Source of the DNA: [Enterobacter] lignolyticus SCF1
Lineage (GTDB): Bacteria > Pseudomonadota > Gammaproteobacteria > Enterobacterales > Enterobacteriaceae
Direction: 5' to 3'
NCBI RefSeq assembly: GCF_000164865.1
Contig: NC_014618.1
Location: 4,154,001 to 4,218,000 of the forward strand
DNA length: 64,000 bases
Part shown: in pieces, positions 1 to 10,452 of the stretch
Numbering within the stretch: the stretch's first letter is position 1
Layout of the letters: the number at the start of each line of letters is the position of its first letter
The notes under the pieces: generated by a model
What the model was told of the DNA's origin: nothing
What the model saw: the letters and a program-made list of their open reading frames with translations, nothing else
Database searches by the model: none
Position numbers and translations under genes: made by a program

Positions 1-1101
1 CAGGACTGTGGGCGCGCCGGGCGTGACGGTAGATCCTGCCAAGTGCACCTTGTATGGCATAAGGCGCAAATGAAAACGGCAAAATCACTGGCCGTTGAGA
101 CGCTGATTGGCGTAGAAAAAGGCTTTGCCCGCTGGAAAGCGATGTTTGATGATCGCAAAGAAAGTCCGATCGCTGACTACATGATTTCACTAAACATCAA
201 GCCCGTTCATATTGATCACCAGGGCGATAAAAATGAAGCCTGGAACCGTCGGACATTGCTGTTAATGCAAAGGGCCAAACTCATCAAACTGGTCTTTGAT
301 GATCCGAAAATTCCTGACACCCTTCGAGATAATCTGGATGACGACAACACGCAACTAAGTGAATGGTTCGAAAGCTACTACAACCACGTTCATATCCGTC
401 ACTGTGACGATGCGCATTATTCAGAAGCGCACTGGAACACCCATGTGGAGAAGATCCGTCAGTCCGAGTTGAATAACCGCCGGGCAGCCTTTACGGTAAT
501 GGAAATGTGGTTGGAGGATCCCGGCAAATCGCTGTGTAAAATTCTGCAGAAATTCTATGAATATCAAAACCATCCTCCCGAGTTAACTTGTGGAGGTTGT
601 CCGGGGTGTCGCCACAAAGGGAAAGGGGCATTTTCCCCCACTGTGGGCACAGATGTACAAATTATACGTTCCGAGCCAAAGAAAAAAGCACTCTTCGTAG
701 GCACCGAAAAGAAAGTGTATTACAACGAAAACATGAAGTTGCATTCATTGTTAACGAAACTTCGTGTAACGTTGCGGTCACTGATCACCTCTGGCGAATA
801 TGTGTTTATTCGTGCAGACAGGCAAGTGTTCCTCCAGTTAGAGAACAACCTGGACTCGCTTTCGCACTTCTGGAGCGCACAGAAAATGACAGCGCCTGCA
901 TCGGATGGACCAGAGATCGTGATCATCCCTAACACCGCCGATGCGTTCCCGAATCTACCCGTGACGCGTTTTGAGCGAATTATTATTGCACCTGAGCATC
1001 TCGCCGATCCTCAGTTCCCACATCGTACATGGTGCGAAAGCGCAGGTAATGCGCTGTCGCTGGACACTTTTATCAGGCAACTACAACATGTCAATAATTA
1101 A
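1..1101 (+). CDS. dpdF: DpdF, RecQ-like helicase of the Dpd system (3' part; 5' end outside window)
   Basis: The reading frame is open from base 1 and the gene clearly starts left of the window. The first residues visible, QDCGRAGRDGRS, are helicase motif VI of a RecQ/SF2-type enzyme, so the missing upstream part should hold motifs I-V. After that comes a roughly 350-residue C-terminal region with a cysteine cluster CGGCPGC (around 592-612) that could bind zinc. RecQ-like DpdF is a known component of 7-deazaguanine-in-DNA islands and is thought to act in the restriction arm rather than in modification. The next gene starts inside its last codons (14-bp overlap). The name rests on the motif plus its place in the dpdF-G-H-I-J-K-D order; the exact biochemical role of the family is not established. 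Confidence 0.75.
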   Translation, partial: QDCGRAGRDGRSCQVHLVWHKAQMKTAKSLAVETLIGVEKGFARWKAMFDDRKESPIADYMISLNIKPVHIDHQGDKNEAWNRRTLLLMQRAKLIKLVFDDPKIPDTLRDNLDDDNTQLSEWFESYYNHVHIRHCDDAHYSEAHWNTHVEKIRQSELNNRRAAFTVMEMWLEDPGKSLCKILQKFYEYQNHPPELTCGGCPGCRHKGKGAFSPTVGTDVQIIRSEPKKKALFVGTEKKVYYNENMKLHSLLTKLRVTLRSLITSGEYVFIRADRQVFLQLENNLDSLSHFWSAQKMTAPASDGPEIVIIPNTADAFPNLPVTRFERIIIAPEHLADPQFPHRTWCESAGNALSLDTFIRQLQHVNN

Positions 1102-1963
1102 TAACGCAGGTGCTGGGAGCGTCCTGGTACTCCTTCCTCTAATTGAACGCATTCTACAAAGCGCACAGGAACCGTTGTCTCAGGACACTCTACTCGCCCG
1201 TTATCGCCCTGATAACTTGCCAGCTAACGATAACGCGTGGGGGAAATTCACAGAGAACTTGAGTTTCTGGTGCAGTCAGGGACTATGGCCGATGCGCGAC
1301 GGAATGATGTTACCGCTTGAAGAAAACGCACGTCCACTGGCGCATCGCCTGCTTGCCTGTGCGATTGATTCTTGTCGCGAAAAAGGCGTTGCCAATGGGA
1401 ATGAATGCGAACCGTTATGGCGGGTGCTGAGTTGTCTGTTGAGCCTTCAGCAGCATTCGCCAGGAGGTCAAGAACCGCTCTCCCCACCAATCATCACAAA
1501 GAAAATACACAAATGGCTACCAGGTGAAAAGGTAAACGAAAACACCGCGAAGTTAGTAAGAGACTTTGGCCGTTTTCTAGGTTTTCTCGAGCTAATGCCG
1601 GACGGAAATTATGTCACCGACCCCACCCGGGCCATTCAATGTTTTCTGCCGATAATCTTTGGCAACACACGCACTCTTCCCGCCAAAATCTTCATGGCAA
1701 ACATGGCGGAGGTCATGCCGATGATGGACGGCGGGCAGTTCAGAAACTCCGTTCATGATGTGATGCAGCAGGAAAAAGACTGGATCTCTCCGGAAGGTGA
1801 CAATATCTGCACCAGCACATCCATTGCGCTACAACGACTTGAAATCAGTAAGCGCATTATTCTCACCACCGGCAGTGATGATGAAGACGCCTCCTCACTC
1901 CAGTTACCTGAGGGCAAAATTCGACGGGTTAGCCAAATCACTCTGAGGGAGGATGCACAATGA
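1088..1963 (+). CDS. dpdG: DpdG, Dpd system protein of unknown activity
   Basis: A 291-residue protein. I chose the ATG at 1088 (MSIINNAGAG), which overlaps the dpdF stop by 14 bp; an open frame extends further upstream to 971, but that part lies wholly inside dpdF. The last base of the next gene's ATG overlaps this stop (ATGA at 1960-1963), so translation is probably coupled. No catalytic motif is obvious to me. The N-terminal half (IERILQSAQEPLSQDTLLARY) has the look of a helical, winged-helix-like segment. The assignment comes from its position between dpdF and the dpdH ATPase in a conserved gene order, not from a recognised domain. Confidence 0.65.
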   Translation: MSIINNAGAGSVLVLLPLIERILQSAQEPLSQDTLLARYRPDNLPANDNAWGKFTENLSFWCSQGLWPMRDGMMLPLEENARPLAHRLLACAIDSCREKGVANGNECEPLWRVLSCLLSLQQHSPGGQEPLSPPIITKKIHKWLPGEKVNENTAKLVRDFGRFLGFLELMPDGNYVTDPTRAIQCFLPIIFGNTRTLPAKIFMANMAEVMPMMDGGQFRNSVHDVMQQEKDWISPEGDNICTSTSIALQRLEISKRIILTTGSDDEDASSLQLPEGKIRRVSQITLREDAQ

Positions 1964-4900
1964 GCATGATGGAGTACTGGCCGTCCAGGGAAAATATCGT
2001 TCAATGCATTCGCAATGAAGCGGAAGAATTAGAGGATCATGTGCTTCTGGCCGTGCATGAACCGATGCTACTGACCCGACGCGACGTCAATGAAAATCAT
2101 GAAATATTGCGTGACGAAGATCTGTTCCAGCAGTTACTCATTACGGAGCGTGCCATCCCTTTAATTGGCCGTTCGGGAATGGGAAAATCGCATCTGGTGC
2201 GATGGTTAGACTGCAGGTTCAACATGTACCTGACGGAAAACGGCCAGCGTGCACAATGGGAAATTGTCCGTATTCCTAAAAACTCCAGTCTGCGACAGGT
2301 ACTTTTACGCATCCTGAAAAATCTGACGGGGGAATTTTTCGACAACGCACGCACGCGCGTTAATGAAGTGACGGAACAATATCCTGCGAAAGATCTGGCA
2401 GACCTGCTGTTGACCATGATGGCCCATCAGTTGCAGGACATGCAAAAAGCAGTGATGGAGGAAGGTAAAACACTGCAGGCACAAGGTAAAGACATTCCAT
2501 CAGACCGACTCGCCTATATGGAAACCATCATTGAAGAGGTAGAGAACGGTATCTGCGATCTGATCACAGACCCTAACTTCAAACAGAATCTGCTGAAGCC
2601 TGAGCACTGCATTTTCAAACTGGCCAGTCGGATGAGTAATGGTCTGGAGGAAGGAGAAGAAAATCATGATAAATATGAACTTCTACCGGAAGACCTCTAT
2701 TTCGTTTTTGAGCCTGACGATTTATCCGCGCGTGCACGTCGCTACCTGAATCATTCTCAATTGCACGAGTCAGACCAGGTAGAAGCGCGTGCTCGGGCGG
2801 CGCGCGTGCTCAATGAAGCCATGCATGCCTCGCTGAAGTCCCTCTTCAAACGCCTGTTCACCTTCAATGGGGGTTCTTTTCAGGAGCTTTTCCAGGAAAT
2901 CCGCAAGGAGTTTCTGCGACTGAATCGTCGCCTGGTGATTCTGGTGGAAGATATGGCGGCGATCTCCGCCATCGAAGATGTCCTGATCGACAGCCTGATC
3001 GAAGAAGCGGCGCCTGGCGGCGTGCAAACCCTCTGTCCGGTCCACTCGGTGATTGCCGTCACCGACAATTATCCCGGCTATAAACGCCGTCAAGAAACCT
3101 TAATCACGCGTGCTGGCTACGAGTGGATCATCGAGAACGTCGATAAAGGCAATAACAAAGATCGTATTGTCTCGCTCTGTGGTCGCTATCTGAACGCCGC
3201 ACGCTTTGGATCAGAGGAGTTAAAAAACCGTCCAGAGCAAGGTAAACCCCAGTGGCCACCTGTCTGGCACAGTGATGAGATACCCAATGCACTGGAAGAT
3301 TTTGGTTATTCTGCCAATAAGAAATTCCCGCTCTTCCCGTATAACCGCAGTGCCATTCTGGCACTGGCGAATAAGCATTGCCGCGACAGCAGCGGCGAGT
3401 TGATTTTTAACCCGCGCACAATCATTAACCGCATCCTGTTAGATATTCTGCGTGATTGCAGAACAGAAGCGGATAAAACGCAGTTCCCGCCAACTCATCT
3501 CGCTGGAATTAATGCCGTTCCCGAGATCGAAGACAAGATTTCACAGATGGTTGTCAATCGGGTTGGCAGTTCGGTGACGCTTGCCGCCATCTGGGGATAT
3601 GGCATTGATTCCTTTGATGAACTACGCGAAAAACTGCCAGGCAGCGTAGCGAGTGCCTTTGGCCTCGATGAACTTGCCGCGCAACTGACTGGCAAAACCC
3701 CTACGACCGAACCGGTAACAAAGACCGCACGCGAAATGGCAGGCAAAACAGGCAGCACGGCGGCGGGTAAAAAGCTTGACGATCCGGAGTTAAAACCAAA
3801 AGAAGAGGCAAAACCTAATGCCAAATCCGAATTGCCGTTTATTAGGGCGGTCCGAGCATGGGTGAATGACAACGTCATTCTGCCGCAGGATGTTGCCCGT
3901 GATTTGCGTGCGGCACTGAACGCCTGTTATGAAATTCATGCGCAGCCAGAGTTGTTCGGAATGTCTTCGCGGCCACCGCTGAAAGAGGGGCGTTTTACAT
4001 TGATTTCACTGCCAAAAGCGGCGTCGGATCCCTCAAGCATTATTACGAACTTTTACTCTGAGCAGGATCTGACCGATCCTTCCCGACGGGTCGATGTGTA
4101 TAACGCCGCTGTAACTCTGTTACGTATCCAGCATTACGCCGGTTTAAATCAAGGCTTTAATTATCCCGAGGCGCAGGAAGACTACACTCGCTATCAAAAC
4201 TTCATCCAGTGGTGGGTGCCGCAGGCTACGGAAAGCGCTATTAATCATTTCCGAGCGCGTAACTTACGAGATGCGCTGAAAAAGCATCTGCAAAAAGCTC
4301 TGCTGCTTGGCCTGGTGACCGGGAAAGAAGAACCGGCGGAGATCGTCAATACCCTCTGCCTCACCCAGAAAGGCGTCGGGAGAACCGAAGGGAAAAGTAC
4401 CGGTCGAACGCTGGCGACTTCACCTTCTGAAATCTGTTTTAGAGGGATTGAGGCGACCCTGCATCCTCACACCAGCGCCAGAGTCGCCGAAGCCAGGACG
4501 CAGGCGCTCGTAGGATGGGATGATGCCAGAAAAGCGTGGCTTGAACAGGTAGCTATCACTGAGCAAGGCGCAGGCTTGGGCTCCAGTCGTGCGCTTGATG
4601 CCGATATAATATTTTCCGCACTTAAAACTATTTTAAAACAGCCGCTTGGTGCGGAAATTGAACGCGCGGCGCTCTCCGTTAAACAGGAACTTGCCAGCAC
4701 ACTAAAAAATGTTCAACTCTTTGCCAACATTAAAGATGGCGACGATTTCCTCAGCCAACTGAACGACTGGCAGACGTTTATTGAGACTGTGCGGGCCGAG
4801 CACTACCCGACCGGCAGCGCTCAGTACAAGCCATCTTCGTGGCTGTTGAGTGAAATTGAAGCCCTCAGAACCGACGCCGAGGAGAGTATGGAGACTTTAA

Positions 4901-5157
4901 TTTCATTACTTTCCATTGAAAAACAGAAAGATAGCGCGAGATTATGGCTGGAAATATGTCAACTTGACGGTGACTACGTTTCAAGAATCAGCAGCGTACT
5001 TGCTCAATGGCAACTGGTACAACCTAAGATCGCGTTCGCACTCCAGCAGATGAACGCCAAAGGGGATATACAGCAACTGACTCTTGCTCTGAATAGAGTG
5101 AATGACCGTCTGAAAACACTAGCGAGCGATATCATCGCCTCTGGAGTCGATCAATGA
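1960..5157 (+). CDS. dpdH: DpdH, large P-loop ATPase of the Dpd system
   Basis: A 1065-residue protein with a clear Walker A motif GRSGMGKS at residues 70-77 and a Walker B-like strand RLVILVEDMA at about 324-333, whose acidic pair E330-D331 fits an ATPase. This looks like an AAA/STAND-type ATPase domain of about 500 residues. A low-complexity, Lys/Glu/Ala-rich linker at about 575-625 separates it from a long, mostly helical C-terminal half. It overlaps dpdG and dpdI by 4 bp at both ends (ATGA), so it is part of a coupled operon. In Dpd islands this gene belongs to the set dispensable for base modification and thought to act in defence. The substrate and partner are not known; I infer an energy-dependent role in sensing or remodelling DNA. 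Confidence 0.75.
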   Translation: MSMMEYWPSRENIVQCIRNEAEELEDHVLLAVHEPMLLTRRDVNENHEILRDEDLFQQLLITERAIPLIGRSGMGKSHLVRWLDCRFNMYLTENGQRAQWEIVRIPKNSSLRQVLLRILKNLTGEFFDNARTRVNEVTEQYPAKDLADLLLTMMAHQLQDMQKAVMEEGKTLQAQGKDIPSDRLAYMETIIEEVENGICDLITDPNFKQNLLKPEHCIFKLASRMSNGLEEGEENHDKYELLPEDLYFVFEPDDLSARARRYLNHSQLHESDQVEARARAARVLNEAMHASLKSLFKRLFTFNGGSFQELFQEIRKEFLRLNRRLVILVEDMAAISAIEDVLIDSLIEEAAPGGVQTLCPVHSVIAVTDNYPGYKRRQETLITRAGYEWIIENVDKGNNKDRIVSLCGRYLNAARFGSEELKNRPEQGKPQWPPVWHSDEIPNALEDFGYSANKKFPLFPYNRSAILALANKHCRDSSGELIFNPRTIINRILLDILRDCRTEADKTQFPPTHLAGINAVPEIEDKISQMVVNRVGSSVTLAAIWGYGIDSFDELREKLPGSVASAFGLDELAAQLTGKTPTTEPVTKTAREMAGKTGSTAAGKKLDDPELKPKEEAKPNAKSELPFIRAVRAWVNDNVILPQDVARDLRAALNACYEIHAQPELFGMSSRPPLKEGRFTLISLPKAASDPSSIITNFYSEQDLTDPSRRVDVYNAAVTLLRIQHYAGLNQGFNYPEAQEDYTRYQNFIQWWVPQATESAINHFRARNLRDALKKHLQKALLLGLVTGKEEPAEIVNTLCLTQKGVGRTEGKSTGRTLATSPSEICFRGIEATLHPHTSARVAEARTQALVGWDDARKAWLEQVAITEQGAGLGSSRALDADIIFSALKTILKQPLGAEIERAALSVKQELASTLKNVQLFANIKDGDDFLSQLNDWQTFIETVRAEHYPTGSAQYKPSSWLLSEIEALRTDAEESMETLISLLSIEKQKDSARLWLEICQLDGDYVSRISSVLAQWQLVQPKIAFALQQMNAKGDIQQLTLALNRVNDRLKTLASDIIASGVDQ

Positions 5158-6002
5158 CCACCTTGCGCCAACAACTGGCAGAAATGCAAAAAGAGCTCGA
5201 TCTTAGCGTTCAGGCTGGTAAGGCATCACAAATCATCGATAAATGTAATCTGGTATACAGCAAAACTAACACCATTGCCGATAAGTTTGCATTGCTTAGG
5301 CAGCAATATCCCGCCCAGCAACAACTCCCGCAGGGCATTGCAGTTACCTGGAATGACGAGCAGCAGAGCGAACTGATCGCTGCCGCGAACAGCGTCAAAA
5401 GTCTCAAGTTACAGTGGGGACGCTGGCTGAAAAACCAGTCGGTAAACAATCCCGGCGAGGAAGAAAACCTTGCAGATCAGGAAGGGTCGCCACAGAACTC
5501 TCTAGATGAGACGCTGGCCGCCTCAGAGGAACCTACCGCTTACGACATCATCCAGAATGATTCCTTGACCCATTGTGTCAGCCAACTCAGTACCCTACAC
5601 AAGGATCTGAGCAAAGAACTGAAAGATGCCTGGGATGCATGGCTGGAAGAGTTACATCAGCAGGTTCACGTCGATGACAAGACACTGAATTTCCAAAAAA
5701 ATGCGAACAAATTTGACGATATCGCCTCCGACTATGAGCGTCGACGTCAGGATTTCGAAAACTTAACGCAGTGCCAACCAGTAAACGGTGAAAAGATTCA
5801 CCAAATCAAAGCGCTCGCCGAAAAACTATATTCCCTGCGCGGCATGATGAAAACAGACTGGCCTGACGTGGTGCAAGCATTTTTCAATAGCATTAATGGC
5901 CCGCAGAGTCTCCGCCCGACGTTAAGTGCCCTGACGCCCGAGGTGCTTGAGTGGTTAAGGGATGAAGAGATGCTGGATGAGTTTGTGATCACAAGGAAAT
6001 AG
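5154..6002 (+). CDS. dpdI: DpdI, helical protein of the Dpd system
   Basis: A 282-residue, highly charged and predominantly helical protein. Heptad-like stretches at both the N-terminus (LRQQLAEMQKELDLSVQAG) and around residues 140-220 suggest coiled coils. No enzyme motif is visible. The start overlaps the dpdH stop by 4 bp (ATGA at 5154-5157), and only three bases separate its stop from dpdJ, so it is co-translated with the ATPase and the large helicase. A structural or adaptor role between DpdH and DpdJ is a reasonable inference, but nothing in the sequence proves it. The name is assigned by gene order. Confidence 0.65.
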   Translation: MTTLRQQLAEMQKELDLSVQAGKASQIIDKCNLVYSKTNTIADKFALLRQQYPAQQQLPQGIAVTWNDEQQSELIAAANSVKSLKLQWGRWLKNQSVNNPGEEENLADQEGSPQNSLDETLAASEEPTAYDIIQNDSLTHCVSQLSTLHKDLSKELKDAWDAWLEELHQQVHVDDKTLNFQKNANKFDDIASDYERRRQDFENLTQCQPVNGEKIHQIKALAEKLYSLRGMMKTDWPDVVQAFFNSINGPQSLRPTLSALTPEVLEWLRDEEMLDEFVITRK

Positions 6003-6005
6003 TTT

Positions 6006-9000
6006 ATGTCTACGGCTGATTTGTCCCACCTGCACCGGGCGCTGGACCTGCTCGAAGAGCGGGAAGCGGAACTGTTGGTCTGGGGGGATACGGATGGCGC
6101 ATTTACCCATGCCGATATCATCTCACTCTTTACCCGGAACCTACCCTACGAAGATGCCGAGTCGTTACTGGCAGAGCTGCAGAATGCTGCCATGCTCTTC
6201 AGCGTCCCGACCAGCAAAGGGGAGGCGTGCTACCGCACGCGTATGGCGGAATCGGTCCACTTGTTCCGACACCAGCGTCAATGGTTCCGTGATCAACCGC
6301 TTCAGCGAGCCCGGACGCTCGTCGCCGACTACCGTTTCGTCCGTCGTCCGCGCAACTATCCGAAACGGGAACTTCCGGCGCAAACAGTGCTGAACAAATG
6401 GGTCGACGTTCCGTGGATGAACGAAATTAAACGCCAAGCGCTTTCCCGACTGATCGGTGACTTTTCTATTGCCGGCTTTCAGGAACGCTCAACCGAACGT
6501 ATATTGCGCGCTTGGCACTTTCATAGCAATCATGCTCACGCGAAAGAAGCCACCGGGACTATTGTCTGTGCAGGTACGGGGAGTGGTAAAACGCTGGCGT
6601 TCTATCTCCCGGCACTAACTTCGCTCCTTAATGATATTCAGCGCGACAACTCACAACGGGTCAGGACGCTGGCGCTGTATCCACGTAAAGAACTGCTTAA
6701 AGATCAGTTCATGGAAACCTGGGGCAAATGTCGTGAGCTCGACAGTCAGGCCCTGACACTGGCAGGACGCAAGATCCGTATTGGATCTTTTTTCGGTGAC
6801 ACCCCGTTCAGCCATCAATACGCAACAAAAGATAAAGACAAGGATATGCCCTTTGATTTACTCCGTTGCACCACGCCAAAATGTCCGGGGCAAATGCACT
6901 GGAAAGCAGAAGATATCAAATCGAAAAGAGAGATTCTTCGTTGTAGCCACTGCGATCATAGCGTAGACAGTGACGAAGTGATCCTGACTCGCGTCTCGTT
7001 AATGAAAAACCCGCCTGACATCCTGTTTACCACCACCGAAATGCTCAATCAGCACCTCGGGAACAACCAAGCGAATCAACTATTTGGCATTGGCATTGGC
7101 GTAACGCCGCCGCCGGTAGTCCTGCTGGATGAAGTACACACCTATGTGGGGAATACTGGTGCTCAGACGGCCTATCTGCTGCGACGCTGGATGCAACTTG
7201 CACGCAGTCGCCCCCATTTTGTCGGGCTGTCGGCAACGCTGAGTGACGCCGAACGTTTCTTCGCTGACCTGGTAGGTGCGCATAAAAAACATGTAGCTCT
7301 TATCGAACCGAAGATCAACGAAATGGAAGATGAAGGGGCTGAATATCTGCTGGCATTACGCGGCGATCCGGTTTCACAAACCGCCCTCCTCTCAACGACT
7401 ATCCAGACCAGCATGCTCGCCCGACGTATTCTGGATACGAAAAGGAAAAAATCGCACGGGACATGGGGGCAAAAAACCTTCGTTTTCACCGACGATCTGG
7501 ATGTCAATAACCGACTATATCATCAATTGTGTGACGCTGAAGGTTGGCGGTCGCGCGGTCAATACTTATTCGTTGCGAAACCGCCGCTGGCCGCCCAGCG
7601 TCTGGAAACACTGCAAAACAGCCATGCGCTGACTCAGGCAGGACAGAACTGGCGTATCGCGCAGGATATTGGTCACCCACTTGACGAAAATGACCGGGCC
7701 ATCGTCGCCCGAACGTCCAGTCAGGACGTCGGGGTCGATCCTAGAGCGGAAATAGTGATTGCAACCGCGTCTCTGGAGGTGGGCTTTAACGATCCCTCCG
7801 TTGGCATGGTTATTCAGCATAAAGCGCCACGTAACGTTGCCTCCTATTTGCAGCGTAAAGGGCGTGCCGGTCGATCAAGAACCATGCGTCCGTGGATGGT
7901 CGCAGTCCTGTCCGAATTTGGCCGAGACCGCGTCGTTTATCAACGCTATGAAGAACTCATTAATCCAGAGATAAAAGGGCAGTCGTTGCCGATGGGCAAC
8001 ATTCATATCCAGAAAATGCAGGCAGCAATGGCGACACTTGACTGGTTGAGCATGAAGATTCCTGGAAGTAATATCTGGTCATTGCTGAATAAACCGCAGA
8101 CAAAGCGAGAGTCTCTCGACCATCTTGATCGTATGCTCCACCTGGTTACCGCCGTGAGCGAACAACATGCATGGCAGCAGGAGTTGGAGAAGTATCTGTT
8201 CTATGCGCTGCGCATCACTGACGAGCAACTTCAGCGCGTACTGTGGTCGCCTCCCCGTTCGATCATGATGGAGTTGCTGCCAACATTAAAACGACAACTC
8301 ACCACCCAATGGTCGCGGATGGGCCAACCTGAGGCAGACCGTTCGACGGGACGTTCCCCGCTTCCGGCCTTTATTCCTTCAGCGCTATTCAGCGAACTCA
8401 ATCTGCCAGAACTGGAGATCCATCTCGAGCGGAAGTTCAAGAAGCGTGAACATTTGCCCTTTATTCAGGGTCTGAAAGAGTTTGCGCCAGGACGCATTTC
8501 TAAACGCTATGCCGTTTATTCCGACAATGAGGCTGACTGGCTGATACCGGACAACTTTGTTCCGGCAATGAACTGCGTTTCAGATGTTGATTTTGAAATT
8601 GAACAGGCTTTCGGCGATACTTGGCAGCCAGAGTGTGTCATCGAGTGTGAAGGTCAACCTCCTATTAGGGTCATTCGTCCGATGCAGGTGCTTACGCGCG
8701 CGCTGCAATTCGAGCAAAATCTCACCGAGAAAAGTAACTCGCAACTGTGCTGGCATACCCGGTTTAACCCTGACGATCAGTCCGATCCGCTCCCAATTCC
8801 TGCTGGCCCGTGGATGGACATCCTCCTCTCCATGACATTCTTTACCCACCAGAATATGACACCTCTCGACGTCACGCGTTACGCCACCCACGCAACGGCC
8901 TCGTTACGCAATAAAACAAAGCAACAAGCGCATGTGAACTTCAGGTGGGTCGACCATGGCGAGCCTGTCGGGGTTGGCGTACGGCAGTGGGTGGATGGCG

Positions 9001-10442
9001 TCCGGCTCAGATTTACGCTTCCACCTACTCTGCTGAAACGCCTCCGGCATGACCAGGCCATTCAGCGCGTACTACGAACTCTCTATTTCCAGCATCGAAT
9101 CAAACATGAACCACGTTTCGAATATGACACGTTCACCGCTGACTGGATCTACGAGTGCTACCTGGCTGCGGTTACGCGGGAATTGGTCACGCAGTCGTCT
9201 CTGGCAGACGCTATCGCGGAATTAAAAACCCCGGACGGCCAACGTAGACTGGCTGATATCGCGGACTCTCTCTTCCAGGCAGAGAATATCTTTGAAAATA
9301 GCGAGGATGGTGAAGACGACGCCGAAAGCCAAGAACTGCAGCAACATTTGCGCAGCCTGTTTAAAGAGACCGACATCCTTAACATGGTGGACAAGCACAG
9401 CGCGATCCTGACTCAGGATCTCAGTGATGATGTCGATTTCCAGAACTGGTTACAGTGTCTGCTGACAACGACCTTTGCCGGAGCGGTCAAACAAACCAGC
9501 CACCTGTTACTGCCGGATGTCGATGAGCGCGGTCTGCTGGTGGATACCGAACTCAACGACGAGGTACTGGACGTCTGGCTGAGCGAATCAGAACCCGGAG
9601 GTTGTGGCATTATTACCCGTCTGGAAGACGTTTTTCATCAGGATCCAGTTTCCGTACTGAATCTGTTTATGCGTAGTTTTGCCGCCAGCGATTACGAGCA
9701 GATCGACTATGACCTGTTCGAGATGCTTTCGCGACTTCCCTCTTCCAGTGAACTCCAGGAGGCCTTGAACTCAATACGTAAGGCCAGCAACCATTCGCAG
9801 CGCCGTGAGGCTAACGCCCACCTCAGAACGCTGCTGAAGGCGCAAGGATTTGCACTCAGTCACAGTTTTATGTCGGTGCTGCACACGCGGATCCTACGCC
9901 CGGGCAGCCAGTCGTCACATGATGCGCAGATGCTGACATATCTCATCGCATGGCGGGACCTGGAAAACAAAGCCGGATACGAAATTGCCCTGAATATTTT
10001 TGCCCATACACAGGCGACGCAAGAACTGCCTGGCGCCAGTGTGACTAAAGTTTTTGAGCGTTTTTGCAAAATTCAGGGAATGCTCTGGCAGCGCGGTAAT
10101 GCCATCCGTCAGTCGGTTCTCAGCTATTACAACCCCTTTAAGTCCGGTAACAACCTGACTGAACGACTGCTGCTAAGCTCACTGTTTCAACAAACGGCGT
10201 GTATCATCAGCATCAGTGAGAGCGACTGGTTAGCACAGTTACATCACGCCATTACCCAACACGGCTTTGCAGAATTGCATATCCCGCGAGAGGCTCGCCA
10301 TCGTATTGTCGAAGTGATCTCTCTGGTACAGGTGACACCGATTGAGTACTTTGGTTTGCATCTCTACCCCCGCGAGTCCGCCGTGGACTATCAGGATGGC
10401 AATCTGGTGTTACGTATTGAGCTGGCCGAAGCGCTGCTGTAA
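6006..10442 (+). CDS. dpdJ: DpdJ, 1478-residue DEVH-box helicase with zinc ribbon
   Basis: An SF2 helicase: Walker A AGTGSGKT at residues 189-196, motif II DEVH at 375-378, motif III in GLSATLSD, and motif VI QRKGRAGRSR (near base 7850). Between motifs I and II an inserted zinc ribbon has cysteines at C288, C293, C313 and C316. The layout (N-terminal extension, helicase core, very long C-terminal region of about 800 residues) resembles the large DrmA/DISARM-type and Lhr-like helicases in overall design. The C-terminal half has no motif I recognise. Start ATG at 6006, three bases after the dpdI stop. It is the most recognisable part of the presumed restriction arm; DNA translocation on unmodified DNA is an inference from the family. 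Confidence 0.85.
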   Translation: MSTADLSHLHRALDLLEEREAELLVWGDTDGAFTHADIISLFTRNLPYEDAESLLAELQNAAMLFSVPTSKGEACYRTRMAESVHLFRHQRQWFRDQPLQRARTLVADYRFVRRPRNYPKRELPAQTVLNKWVDVPWMNEIKRQALSRLIGDFSIAGFQERSTERILRAWHFHSNHAHAKEATGTIVCAGTGSGKTLAFYLPALTSLLNDIQRDNSQRVRTLALYPRKELLKDQFMETWGKCRELDSQALTLAGRKIRIGSFFGDTPFSHQYATKDKDKDMPFDLLRCTTPKCPGQMHWKAEDIKSKREILRCSHCDHSVDSDEVILTRVSLMKNPPDILFTTTEMLNQHLGNNQANQLFGIGIGVTPPPVVLLDEVHTYVGNTGAQTAYLLRRWMQLARSRPHFVGLSATLSDAERFFADLVGAHKKHVALIEPKINEMEDEGAEYLLALRGDPVSQTALLSTTIQTSMLARRILDTKRKKSHGTWGQKTFVFTDDLDVNNRLYHQLCDAEGWRSRGQYLFVAKPPLAAQRLETLQNSHALTQAGQNWRIAQDIGHPLDENDRAIVARTSSQDVGVDPRAEIVIATASLEVGFNDPSVGMVIQHKAPRNVASYLQRKGRAGRSRTMRPWMVAVLSEFGRDRVVYQRYEELINPEIKGQSLPMGNIHIQKMQAAMATLDWLSMKIPGSNIWSLLNKPQTKRESLDHLDRMLHLVTAVSEQHAWQQELEKYLFYALRITDEQLQRVLWSPPRSIMMELLPTLKRQLTTQWSRMGQPEADRSTGRSPLPAFIPSALFSELNLPELEIHLERKFKKREHLPFIQGLKEFAPGRISKRYAVYSDNEADWLIPDNFVPAMNCVSDVDFEIEQAFGDTWQPECVIECEGQPPIRVIRPMQVLTRALQFEQNLTEKSNSQLCWHTRFNPDDQSDPLPIPAGPWMDILLSMTFFTHQNMTPLDVTRYATHATASLRNKTKQQAHVNFRWVDHGEPVGVGVRQWVDGVRLRFTLPPTLLKRLRHDQAIQRVLRTLYFQHRIKHEPRFEYDTFTADWIYECYLAAVTRELVTQSSLADAIAELKTPDGQRRLADIADSLFQAENIFENSEDGEDDAESQELQQHLRSLFKETDILNMVDKHSAILTQDLSDDVDFQNWLQCLLTTTFAGAVKQTSHLLLPDVDERGLLVDTELNDEVLDVWLSESEPGGCGIITRLEDVFHQDPVSVLNLFMRSFAASDYEQIDYDLFEMLSRLPSSSELQEALNSIRKASNHSQRREANAHLRTLLKAQGFALSHSFMSVLHTRILRPGSQSSHDAQMLTYLIAWRDLENKAGYEIALNIFAHTQATQELPGASVTKVFERFCKIQGMLWQRGNAIRQSVLSYYNPFKSGNNLTERLLLSSLFQQTACIISISESDWLAQLHHAITQHGFAELHIPREARHRIVEVISLVQVTPIEYFGLHLYPRESAVDYQDGNLVLRIELAEALL

Positions 10443-10452
10443 GGGACGCAGA